DNA of 33,281 nt, taken from the NCBI GenBank assembly GCA_027622715.1, contig JAQBYN010000032.1, positions 1 to 33,281 on the forward strand. Reading direction: 5' to 3'. Below, one piece after another: positions 26,776 to 33,281 of this stretch. The notes under the pieces were generated by a model that saw only the letters and a list, made by a program, of their open reading frames with translations, made no database searches and was not told the DNA's origin. Position 1 is the first letter of the stretch. Each line of letters opens with the position of its first letter. The position numbers were made by a program, and so were the translations under genes. The stretch is from Pseudomonadota bacterium (GTDB lineage Bacteria > Pseudomonadota > Alphaproteobacteria > SHVP01).

Positions 26776-26801
26776 TGGACCCCTGTTTCCAGTCTTCGTT
26801 T

Positions 26802-27344
26802 CTACGCCGCGAAAGGCATGCCGAAGGCGCGCAGTAATTCGCGGCCCTCGTCATCGCTACCCGCAGTCGTGACAATAATGACGTCAAGGCCTCGGTTCGT
26901 TTCAGCCTTGTCGTAGTCTATTTCCGGAAAAACAATGTGCTCTTTGATCCCTAGCGCGTAGTTGCCACGACCGTCGAAGCTGCGCCCGGATAAGCCTCGG
27001 AAATCTCGCACCCGCGGCAACGCAATGGTGATCAAACGATCGAGAAACTCATACATCCGCACCCGTCGCAAGGTCACCTTGCAGCCAATACCCATGTCTT
27101 CGCGAAGCTTGAAGTTCGCGATAGATTTCTTTGAACGCGTGATGACCGCCCGTTGCCCAGCAATAAGAGAAAGATCCTCCGCAGCGGAGTTGACTTTCTT
27201 GCTGTCTGCTACGGACTCACCAACACCCATATTGAGCACGATCTTCTCAATACGTGGCACCGCCATGGCGTTCGCATAACCAAACCGCTCAATCATGACT
27301 GGTTTGATATCGGTGTCGTAAATGGTTTTCAGCCTTGCTTCCAT
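26802..27344 (-). CDS. rplE: 50S ribosomal protein L5
   Basis: Binds 5S rRNA and contacts P-site tRNA in the central protuberance. The 180 residues contain [16 protein letters not shown] near 29-45, [26 protein letters not shown] near 69-95 and the C-terminal [25 protein letters not shown]. Length matches E. coli (179). It follows rplX after 6 bases. Confidence 0.98.
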   Translation of the reverse strand: MEARLKTIYDTDIKPVMIERFGYANAMAVPRIEKIVLNMGVGESVADSKKVNSAAEDLSLIAGQRAVITRSKKSIANFKLREDMGIGCKVTLRRVRMYEFLDRLITIALPRVRDFRGLSGRSFDGRGNYALGIKEHIVFPEIDYDKAETNRGLDVIIVTTAGSDDEGRELLRAFGMPFAA

Positions 27345-27350
27345 GATCGC

Positions 27351-27668
27351 CTACCTGTCAATCACTTCGCCGGAGCGTTTTGCGTAACGCACCTTTCGGC
27401 CATCTTCTAGCTTCTTGAACCCCACGCGCGTTGGCCGGCCGTCCTTGGGGTCTTCAATTGCGAGATTCGATAAAGCGATCGGCGCTTCCATTTCTTTGAT
27501 CCCGCCGGGATCGCCCGCACCAGGCGCGCGATGCCGCTTCATCATATTGACGCCCTGGACCAATGCGCGGTCGCGCAACGTATCGATCCGGACGACGCTG
27601 CCCTTTTTGCCTTTGTCACGACCGATCAGAACGATCACGTTGTCGCCCTTCTTAATCTTGGCCGCCAT
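27351..27668 (-). CDS. rplX: 50S ribosomal protein L24
   Basis: Early-assembly large-subunit protein at the tunnel exit. The 105 residues carry the KOW motif [20 protein letters not shown] near 4-23 and the core [17 protein letters not shown] at 27671 and an ATG at 27668 compete as start; the ATG is preferred since a GGAGG site is 7 bases before it. The ATG overlaps the rplN stop as TGATG. Confidence 0.97.
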   Translation of the reverse strand: MAAKIKKGDNVIVLIGRDKGKKGSVVRIDTLRDRALVQGVNMMKRHRAPGAGDPGGIKEMEAPIALSNLAIEDPKDGRPTRVGFKKLEDGRKVRYAKRSGEVIDR

Positions 27669-28036
27669 CACAGCACCTCCGGCGCAAGCGAGATGATCTT
27701 CATGTACTGACGGTCGCGCAGTTCGCGCGTTACTGGGCCGAAAATGCGCGTTCCGATCGGCTCGTTTTCCTTGGAAATAAGCACCGCAGCGTTCCTATCG
27801 AAGCGAATTGCGCTGCCATCCTGGCGCCGAATTTCCTTGGCCGTACGGACGATGACGGCACGGTGAATTTCGCCCTTCTTCACGCGGCCGCGAGGAATAG
27901 CTTCTTTTACCGAAACGACGATGACGTCGCCCACCGACGCGGTGCGTCGCTTGCTGCCGCCGAGCACCTTGATGCACTGGACGCGTCGCGCACCGGAGTT
28001 GTCGGCGACCTCTAGATTTGTTTCAACTTGAATCAT
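27668..28036 (-). CDS. rplN: 50S ribosomal protein L14
   Basis: Highly conserved large-subunit protein forming intersubunit bridges. The 122 residues begin [27 protein letters not shown] in the standard way and include [16 protein letters not shown] near 40-55 and [15 protein letters not shown] near 95-109. It is the first gene of the classical spc group, here continuous with rpsQ upstream (27 bases). Confidence 0.98.
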   Translation of the reverse strand: MIQVETNLEVADNSGARRVQCIKVLGGSKRRTASVGDVIVVSVKEAIPRGRVKKGEIHRAVIVRTAKEIRRQDGSAIRFDRNAAVLISKENEPIGTRIFGPVTRELRDRQYMKIISLAPEVL

Positions 28037-28063
28037 TGACTGAACCTGTACGGGTGGCGCGGC

Positions 28064-28306
28064 TTAACCGCGCGCAACCTGCTCCACAACTTCCCAAGCT
28101 TTTAGCTTGGATATCGGCGCGCATTCCTGGATACGCACAAAGTCCCCCACCTGATACTGATTGACGGGGTCGTGCGCGTGATACTTCTTCGTCCGCCGAA
28201 TGAACTTCTTGTAGAGCGGATGCTGGACGCGGCGTTCGACCCGGACAACCACCGTCTTGTCGCCGGATTTGCTCACGATCACACCTGTAAGGGTTCTTCT
28301 TGGCAT
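28064..28306 (-). CDS. rpsQ: 30S ribosomal protein S17
   Basis: Primary 16S rRNA-binding protein with an OB fold. The 80 residues show [29 protein letters not shown] near 5-33 and the end [18 protein letters not shown]. Last gene of the classical S10 group; no terminator is seen between it and rplN. Confidence 0.98.
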   Translation of the reverse strand: MPRRTLTGVIVSKSGDKTVVVRVERRVQHPLYKKFIRRTKKYHAHDPVNQYQVGDFVRIQECAPISKLKAWEVVEQVARG

Positions 28307-28321
28307 CTTATTCTTTCCGCT

Positions 28322-28516
28322 CTACGAGGCAGGCTGTTGTTTCTTGAGGACCGTCTTGATTCGCGCAATATCTCGGCGAACCTGGCGCACTCGTGCTGTG
28401 TTTTCGAGCTGGCCGCTGGCGCGCTGGAACCGAAGATTGAAGGATTCTTTGCGCAGCCCAAGCAGCTCGTCTTTCAGTTCGTCGGCGCTCTTGCCCAGGA
28501 GTTGTTCGGCCTTCAT
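28322..28516 (-). CDS. rpmC: 50S ribosomal protein L29
   Basis: Two-helix protein beside the tunnel exit, contacting signal recognition particle and trigger factor. The 64 residues (E. coli 63) include [44 protein letters not shown], of which [17 protein letters not shown] is the family hallmark. Its ATG overlaps the rplP stop as TGATG. Confidence 0.97.
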   Translation of the reverse strand: MKAEQLLGKSADELKDELLGLRKESFNLRFQRASGQLENTARVRQVRRDIARIKTVLKKQQPAS

Positions 28517-28938
28517 CAGTGGCCCCCCTCGCCCAAACGGCTGACAATCTTGGTTGGCACCGAGAGCTTCGCGGCGCCAAGCTCAAAGGCGTGCTCCGCA
28601 ACCGCCCGCGGCACACCGTCAACCTCGAACATGATCCGGCCCGGCTTTACGCGGCACATCCAAAATTCCGGTGACCCCTTGCCCTTACCCATGCGGACTT
28701 CTGTCGGCTTCTTCGAAACCGGGACATCGGGGAAAATGCGGATCCACACCCGCCCGGCGCGTTTCATTTCGCGCGTAATCGCGCGACGTGCTGCTTCGAT
28801 CTCGCGCGCATTGACCCGGCCCGGACCGATGGCCTTTAAGCCGAATGCGCCGAAAGCGAGCGTGAAACCGCTCTTAGCGATGCCGTGAATCCGGCCTTTG
28901 TGCGCTTTGCGGTACTTGGTGCGTTTTGGACTAAGCAT
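28516..28938 (-). CDS. rplP: 50S ribosomal protein L16
   Basis: Large-subunit protein next to the peptidyl transferase centre and A-site tRNA. The 140 residues begin [19 protein letters not shown] and contain [20 protein letters not shown] near 31-50 and [17 protein letters not shown] near 76-93. Typical length. Five bases separate it from rpsC upstream. Confidence 0.98.
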   Translation of the reverse strand: MLSPKRTKYRKAHKGRIHGIAKSGFTLAFGAFGLKAIGPGRVNAREIEAARRAITREMKRAGRVWIRIFPDVPVSKKPTEVRMGKGKGSPEFWMCRVKPGRIMFEVDGVPRAVAEHAFELGAAKLSVPTKIVSRLGEGGH

Positions 28939-28943
28939 CTACC

Positions 28944-29645
28944 TTATCCTCGACTTGGTGCGCCGCCGCCCGGTTGCTGCTGTTCGGACAGCCGCCGGTC
29001 TTTGGCCATCGGGTCGTGGGTCATAATTTCGCCGCTGAAAATCCAGACTTTGACGCCGCAGGTGCCGTAGGCCGTCAGCGCTGTCGCCTCGCCGTAGTCG
29101 ATATCGGCGCGCAGCGTGTGAAGCGGCACACGACCTTCGCGATACCATTCAGTCCGCGCGATCTCCGCGCCGCCGAGGCGCCCGCCGCAATTGATCCGAA
29201 TGCCCAACGCGCCAAGCCGCATGGCCGATTGCACCGCGCGCTTCATGGCACGGCGGAACGCCACGCGGCGCTCAAGTTGCTGGGCGATGTTGTCGGCTAC
29301 AAGCTTCGCGTCGATCTCGGGCTTGCGAATTTCAACAATATTGAGATGCAACTCCGACTTCGTCATCTTGGCGATTTCGAGTCGCAACCGTTCGATGTCC
29401 GCGCCCTTTTTGCCGATAACGACGCCGGGGCGCGCCGTATGAATGGTGATCCGCGCCTTTTTTGCCGGGCGCTCGATGATCACTTTGCTAACGCCCGCCT
29501 GAGCGAGACGCTTGGTAATGAACTTGCGGATCTGCAAGTCCTCATGGAGCAAATTGCCGTAGTCGCGATCGTTGGCGTACCAACGCGAATCCCACGTTCG
29601 ATTGATCCCGAGGCGTAGCCCGATCGGATTGACCTTCTGGCCCAT
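28944..29645 (-). CDS. rpsC: 30S ribosomal protein S3
   Basis: Small-subunit protein at the mRNA entry tunnel with helicase-related function. The 233 residues (same as E. coli) start [23 protein letters not shown] domain holds the GxxG loop in [14 protein letters not shown] near 75-90, and the C-terminal domain has [23 protein letters not shown] near 140-165 and [11 protein letters not shown] near 198. The Pro/Gln-rich end is not conserved. Its ATG overlaps the rplV stop as TGATG. Confidence 0.98.
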   Translation of the reverse strand: MGQKVNPIGLRLGINRTWDSRWYANDRDYGNLLHEDLQIRKFITKRLAQAGVSKVIIERPAKKARITIHTARPGVVIGKKGADIERLRLEIAKMTKSELHLNIVEIRKPEIDAKLVADNIAQQLERRVAFRRAMKRAVQSAMRLGALGIRINCGGRLGGAEIARTEWYREGRVPLHTLRADIDYGEATALTAYGTCGVKVWIFSGEIMTHDPMAKDRRLSEQQQPGGGAPSRG

Positions 29646-30022
29646 CAGTCCCCCTCGCGCTCGCGCATGACTATTGTGATGTTGCTGTACGGCTTTTCGA
29701 TTCGGCCGACACGTCCGCGCGCCCGAGCACGCCAGCGGCGCATCACGAATGCTTTGCCGACGGATGCCTCGGCAACAACCAGCCGATCAACGTCAAGCTG
29801 ATGATTGTTCTCGGCATTTGCGATCGCCGACTGCAGTAGCTTTTTCACATCGTCAGAAATCCGGCGCGGCGAAAATGCCAGCGCGGCCAAAGCCGACTCG
29901 GCGGTCTTTCCCCGAATCGTCGACGCGACGACGTTCAATTTTTGCGGGCTGACGCGAAGAGCGCGGAGCGTCGCGCTTGCTTCGTTGTCGTTCAACCGAC
30001 GTGGTGCAGATGCCTTGCTCAT
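29645..30022 (-). CDS. rplV: 50S ribosomal protein L22
   Basis: Lines the peptide exit tunnel through a long beta hairpin. The 125 residues have the core [30 protein letters not shown] near 22-52, [18 protein letters not shown] near 62-79 and the hairpin [24 protein letters not shown] near 97-120. The frame is open further upstream, but the ATG at 30022 has a GAGG site and lies 7 bases after rpsS. N terminus is somewhat longer than E. coli L22 (110). Confidence 0.97.
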   Translation of the reverse strand: MSKASAPRRLNDNEASATLRALRVSPQKLNVVASTIRGKTAESALAALAFSPRRISDDVKKLLQSAIANAENNHQLDVDRLVVAEASVGKAFVMRRWRARARGRVGRIEKPYSNITIVMREREGD

Positions 30023-30029
30023 TTCCGCC

Positions 30030-30308
30030 TCAGGCCCTCGAAGCTTTCTTGTCGGCGCTATGGCCGGCGAAGGTGCGAGTCGGTGAGAACTCGCCAAATT
30101 TGTGGCCGACCATGCTCTCGGTAACGAGAACCGGAATAAACTTTCGGCCGTTGTAAACGCCAAACGTTAGGCCCACGAACTGCGGCAGAATGGTCGAACG
30201 GCGCGACCAAATCTTGATCACTTCCTTTCGGCCAGACGCACGTGCGGTTTCGGCCTTTTTCAACAAGTATCCGTCCACGAACGGACCCTTCCAAACGGAA
30301 CGAGCCAC
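30030..30308 (-). CDS. rpsS: 30S ribosomal protein S19
   Basis: Small-subunit head protein that forms a pair with S13 near A-site tRNA. The 92 residues equal E. coli. Key segments are [19 protein letters not shown] at the start, [29 protein letters not shown] near 32-60 and [18 protein letters not shown] near 64-82. Starts with GTG, compensated by a strong AGGAGG site 4 bases upstream. Confidence 0.98.
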   Translation of the reverse strand: MARSVWKGPFVDGYLLKKAETARASGRKEVIKIWSRRSTILPQFVGLTFGVYNGRKFIPVLVTESMVGHKFGEFSPTRTFAGHSADKKASRA

Positions 30309-30316
30309 GCTGCCTC

Positions 30317-31147
30317 CTACTTCTTCTTACGGCGCCGACGCAAAATAAAGCGGTCGGTCGCCTTGTTGTTTCGCGTCTTAGCGCCTTTTGTCGGCTTGCC
30401 CCACGGGGTTACCGGGTGACGTCCGCCCGAGGTGCGGCCTTCGCCGCCGCCGTGCGGATGATCGATCGGGTTCATCGCAACGCCGCGCACGACCGGGCGC
30501 TTGCCCAGCCAGCGAGTACGCCCAGCGTGACCCAACTTAATATTCTGTTGGTCAGGATTGGACACCGCACCGACCGTCGCCATGCATTCGCCGCGAATCA
30601 TCCGCTGCTCGCCGGACGCCAGCCGGAGCAACGCGTAGCCTGCATCCTTGCCAACCAGTTGAACGTAGGTTCCCGCGGATCGCGCGATCTGCCCGCCTTT
30701 ACCCGGCTTCATTTCGACGTTGTGGACGATCGTGCCGACCGGAATGTTTTTCAACGGGAGCGCGTTACCTGGCTTTATGTCGGCGCCCTCGCCGGATTCA
30801 ACCTTGTCACCAACCCGTAGACGTTGCGGCGCCAAAATGTAGGCCTGCTCACCATCGTCATATGTGATCAATGCGATGAAAGCGGTGCGGTTCGGATCGT
30901 ATTCCAGGCGCTCAACAGTCGCCGAGACCCCAGCCTTGCTCCGCTTAAAGTCTACCTTGCGGTAGCGTTTCTTATGCCCACCGCCGATATGCCAAGCGGT
31001 GATTCGCCCGGTGTTGTTACGTCCACCCTTTTTGGTCTGACCTTCGGTCAGCTTCTTGACCGGCCGTCCCTTCCAAAGATCGGAGCGGTCGACCAGCACC
31101 AAGTTGCGGCGCGACGGGGTTGTCGGTTTGAATTTTTTGAGCGCCAT
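30317..31147 (-). CDS. rplB: 50S ribosomal protein L2
   Basis: Largest core protein of the large subunit, required for subunit joining and peptidyl transferase assembly. The 276 residues hold [12 protein letters not shown] at the start, the RNA-binding core with [18 protein letters not shown] near 84-101, and the C-terminal [19 protein letters not shown] region near 227-245, which contains the conserved histidine close to the catalytic centre. Three bases separate it from rplW. Confidence 0.98.
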   Translation of the reverse strand: MALKKFKPTTPSRRNLVLVDRSDLWKGRPVKKLTEGQTKKGGRNNTGRITAWHIGGGHKKRYRKVDFKRSKAGVSATVERLEYDPNRTAFIALITYDDGEQAYILAPQRLRVGDKVESGEGADIKPGNALPLKNIPVGTIVHNVEMKPGKGGQIARSAGTYVQLVGKDAGYALLRLASGEQRMIRGECMATVGAVSNPDQQNIKLGHAGRTRWLGKRPVVRGVAMNPIDHPHGGGEGRTSGGRHPVTPWGKPTKGAKTRNNKATDRFILRRRRKKK

Positions 31148-31150
31148 CGC

Positions 31151-31459
31151 CTAGACCCCCGTCGAAACATCAATCGTTTCGCCCTCGACGAGGGTTACGA
31201 TCGCTTTTTTTACTTCAGGACGGCGCCCGATGGTGCCTTTGAATCGTTTCACCTTGCCGTTCGTGCGCAAGGTATTGACCGCCTTGACCTTGACCTTGAA
31301 CAGGCCCTCGATCGCCGTCTTGATCTCCGGCTTGCTGGCATCAAGGGCGACGCGAAAGACCACCTGATTGTGCTCGGAGGCCAAAGTCGCCTTCTCGGTA
31401 ATCACCGGCCCGCGGATCACTTCGTACATGCGCTCGCGGCTGATCTCGCGCCCCTTCAT
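31151..31459 (-). CDS. rplW: 50S ribosomal protein L23
   Basis: Tunnel-exit protein that docks trigger factor and SRP. The 102 residues include [25 protein letters not shown] near 13-37 and [34 protein letters not shown] near 56-90. An internal ATG (MYEVIRGP) could also start the protein, but the ATG at 31459 overlaps the rplD stop as ATGA, favouring the longer form. Confidence 0.96.
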   Translation of the reverse strand: MKGREISRERMYEVIRGPVITEKATLASEHNQVVFRVALDASKPEIKTAIEGLFKVKVKAVNTLRTNGKVKRFKGTIGRRPEVKKAIVTLVEGETIDVSTGV

Positions 31460-32076
31460 ACCAGCCTCCCCTGAAGCGCTTCTACAGCCGACTTCGTCAG
31501 GACCAGCATGTCACGCCGCATGATGTCGTAAACATTCGCGCCTTGCTGTGGCAGAACGTCGACGAGCGGAATGTTGCGGGCAGCCCAGGTCAGATTCGGA
31601 TCGAGATCGGTGCCGTCGATTATGAGGACCGACCGCCAGCCAAACGATTTGATGTGCGCGGCGAGCTTTGCCGTCTTCAGGTCTGCCAACTTGGCGGTGT
31701 CAACAATGACGAGCTTGCCTTCTGCCTGCTTGGCCGAAAGCGCGGCCTTGAGGGCGAGCTTGCGCACCTTTTTCGGCAACGCATGGCTGTGATCGCGCGG
31801 CACCGGACCGTGCGCGGTGGCGCCGCCGCGGAACTGAGTCGCTCGAACCGACCCTTGGCGAGCGCGCCCGGTACCCTTTTGCTTGAACGGCTTGGCGGTC
31901 GTGCCGCGAATTTCGCCGATCACCTTGACCTTGTGCGTCCCGGCGCGCCGCTTGGCCAACTGCCAGCGGACCATGCGATGGATGAGGTCGGGCCGTGACG
32001 ACAAGCCGAAGACGCCCTCGTCGAGGTCCATATCGCCGGCCGACTTGTTTTCAAACGTTGTGACTTTGGCTTTCAT
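31456..32076 (-). CDS. rplD: 50S ribosomal protein L4
   Basis: Tunnel-lining protein; in E. coli it also represses the S10 operon. The 206 residues (E. coli 201) include [34 protein letters not shown] near 43-75, the extended loop reaching the tunnel, followed by [15 protein letters not shown]. The C-terminal half has the Rossmann-like [26 protein letters not shown] region. No S10-leader-type control element can be judged, as the leader would lie outside or within tuf. Confidence 0.98.
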   Translation of the reverse strand: MKAKVTTFENKSAGDMDLDEGVFGLSSRPDLIHRMVRWQLAKRRAGTHKVKVIGEIRGTTAKPFKQKGTGRARQGSVRATQFRGGATAHGPVPRDHSHALPKKVRKLALKAALSAKQAEGKLVIVDTAKLADLKTAKLAAHIKSFGWRSVLIIDGTDLDPNLTWAARNIPLVDVLPQQGANVYDIMRRDMLVLTKSAVEALQGRLV

Positions 32077-32079
32077 TGC

Positions 32080-32859
32080 CTAGTCCTTCTTCTCAGATTC
32101 AGCATCGGCTGCGGCGGCAGGTTCTGCACCAGCCTCAGCTGTTGTGTCTGTACCCACGTCGCCGTCGCCCGCCTTGGGCGCAGACGTGTCTCGCAGCTGC
32201 GCCGGATAGGGGGCGTCATCGGGCCGTGCCCGCTTGACCGCGTCGCGCACATAGACCCAGCCACCTGCCGCGCCCGGGACGCCGCCACGGACGAGGATAA
32301 GACCAGCCGAATCATCGGTACTGACAATCTGAAGGTTCTGAAGCGTCACCCGCTCATTACCCATTTGTCCGGCCATCTTCTTGCCTTTGAAAACCCTGCC
32401 CGGGTCCTGACACTGACCGGTAGATCCATGCGAACGGTGCGACACCGAGACACCGTGGGTGGCGCGCAGACCAGAGAAGTTGTGGCGCTTCATCGCGCCG
32501 GCAAATCCCTTACCAACCGACGTCGCCGAAACATCAACGAGCTGGCCTGCAACAAAATGGGCTGCGGACAACTCGGCGCCAACCTCGATCAATCCATCCT
32601 CGGCGACGCGGAACTCGACAACCTTGCGCTTGGGCTCGACCTTGGCTTTGGCAAAGTGACCCCGCATGGCACCGGGCACGTTCTTTACCTTGGCCGTCCC
32701 CGAGCCGAGCTGCACGGCGCTATAGCCGTTCGTTTCTTTGGTTCTTTGGGCGACAACTTGAAGGTTGTCGACCTTGAGAACAGTGACGGGCAAATGGCGA
32801 CCGTCGTCCGTGAAGACACGGGTCATGCCGATTTTTTGTGCAATGAGACCGGTGCGCAT
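32080..32859 (-). CDS. rplC: 50S ribosomal protein L3 with acidic C-terminal tail
   Basis: Early-assembly large-subunit protein near the peptidyl transferase centre. From the ATG at 32859 ([16 protein letters not shown]) it has 259 residues. The core holds [39 protein letters not shown] near 122-160, with the glutamine that PrmB methylates in E. coli, then [12 protein letters not shown]. The conserved part ends near 212. A tail of about 45 residues rich in Ala, Asp, Glu and Thr follows and is absent from E. coli L3 (209). The frame is open 9 codons upstream but that part is unconserved. An AGG site lies 6 bases before the ATG. Confidence 0.97.
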   Translation of the reverse strand: MRTGLIAQKIGMTRVFTDDGRHLPVTVLKVDNLQVVAQRTKETNGYSAVQLGSGTAKVKNVPGAMRGHFAKAKVEPKRKVVEFRVAEDGLIEVGAELSAAHFVAGQLVDVSATSVGKGFAGAMKRHNFSGLRATHGVSVSHRSHGSTGQCQDPGRVFKGKKMAGQMGNERVTLQNLQIVSTDDSAGLILVRGGVPGAAGGWVYVRDAVKRARPDDAPYPAQLRDTSAPKAGDGDVGTDTTAEAGAEPAAAADAESEKKD

Positions 32860-32866
32860 GGCCAAC

Positions 32867-33181
32867 CTAAAGTTTGATCTCCACATCGACGCCAGCGGCC
32901 AGATCGAGCTTCATGAGCGCGTCTACCGTTTGCGGCGTCGGGTCAATGATGTCGAGAAGCCGTCGGTGGGTACGGATCTCGAATTGCTCGCGGGATTTCT
33001 TGTCGATATGCGGCCCGCGGAGCACCGTGTACTTTTCGATCTTGTTGGGCAGCGGAATGGGTCCGCGGACGCTCGCCCCCGTCCTCTTGGCAGTCGTCAC
33101 GATCTCGTTCGTCGACTGATCGAGAACACGATGATCGAATGCCTTGAGGCGAATCCGAATATTTTGACTATCGACCGCCAT
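32867..33181 (-). CDS. rpsJ: 30S ribosomal protein S10
   Basis: Small-subunit head protein; also NusE, a partner of NusB and NusG in transcription antitermination and coupling. The 104 residues (E. coli 103) show [17 protein letters not shown] near 8-24, [39 protein letters not shown] near 40-78 and the ending [18 protein letters not shown] site precedes the ATG. Only 32 bases separate it from tuf, with no promoter visible, so it is probably read from the str operon. Confidence 0.98.
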   Translation of the reverse strand: MAVDSQNIRIRLKAFDHRVLDQSTNEIVTTAKRTGASVRGPIPLPNKIEKYTVLRGPHIDKKSREQFEIRTHRRLLDIIDPTPQTVDALMKLDLAAGVDVEIKL

Positions 33182-33213
33182 GTTTCCCTCTAACGCCCCT
33201 GCTCTACTCTTCT

Positions 33214-33281
33214 CTATTCGATGATTGAAGCAACGACGCCTGCACCGACGGTGCGCCCGCCTTCGCGAATGGCGAAGCGTA
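33214..33281 (-). CDS. tuf: Elongation factor Tu, C-terminal end only
   Basis: Only the last 21 codons and the TAG stop are in the window. They encode [21 protein letters not shown], the nearly invariant C-terminal end of EF-Tu domain 3, seen as RFAIREGG followed by [10 protein letters not shown]-Tu delivers aminoacyl-tRNA to the ribosome. The 5' part lies beyond base 33281. The order tuf then rpsJ is the usual str-S10 junction. Confidence 0.93.
   Translation of the reverse strand, partial: RFAIREGGRTVGAGVVASIIE

Noticed and set aside
30824-31474. Plus-strand open frame of 216 codons opposite rplB and rplW
   Set aside because: Antisense to two certain ribosomal protein genes, with no family resemblance; similar antisense frames at 24170-24637, 25496-26125 and 28974-29618 were dropped for the same reason.

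Overview
This is a GC-rich chromosomal segment from an alphaproteobacterium, probably Rhodospirillales-like, although rank below class cannot be fixed by eye. The signs are an ATP12-type F1-ATPase chaperone, the gene order secY-adk-rpsM-rpsK-rpoA-rplQ with neither rpmJ nor rpsD in it, biotin-dependent propionyl-CoA carboxylase genes, a malic enzyme fused to a phosphotransacetylase-like domain, and a CtrA-like box in front of a FliN-type gene. Every gene is on the minus strand except lipB. No stretch over 300 bases lacks a gene, and the longest intergenic gap is 138 bases.

Transcription runs from high to low coordinates. From 33281 down to 19366 lies the ribosomal protein block: the 3' end of tuf, then rpsJ-rplC-rplD-rplW-rplB-rpsS-rplV-rpsC-rplP-rpmC-rpsQ (S10 part), rplN-rplX-rplE-rpsN-rpsH-rplF-rplR-rpsE-rpmD-rplO-secY-adk (spc part), and rpsM-rpsK-rpoA-rplQ (alpha part). 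The alpha part has its own good sigma70-type promoter in the 138-base gap after adk. The block ends in an intrinsic terminator after rplQ.

From 19275 to 4960 is a second minus-strand run whose genes are mostly linked by 4-base start/stop overlaps: a DegP/HtrA periplasmic protease, rarA, a DUF429 predicted RNase H-fold protein, the fluoride channel crcB, an RluC/RluD-type pseudouridine synthase, a HAD phosphatase, a giant AsmA-family protein, an ATP12 chaperone, then pccB, pccA and an acylphosphatase. It meets lipB (plus strand) tail to tail, and the two stop codons share one TTAA.

From 4280 to 1 are lipB and an orphan FliN-like gene, divergent around a CtrA-like box, then tRNA-Leu(GAG) with its own promoter and terminator, then maeB and mgtE (the latter cut by the window edge).

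The content is largely conserved housekeeping, and I see no mobile element, CRISPR array, defence island or clearly new multi-gene system. The items most worth checking are the DUF429 predicted nuclease translationally linked to rarA, the orphan FliN-like gene with its CtrA-like site, the acylphosphatase translationally linked to a biotin carboxylase, and the low-complexity tails on L3, L15 and L17.
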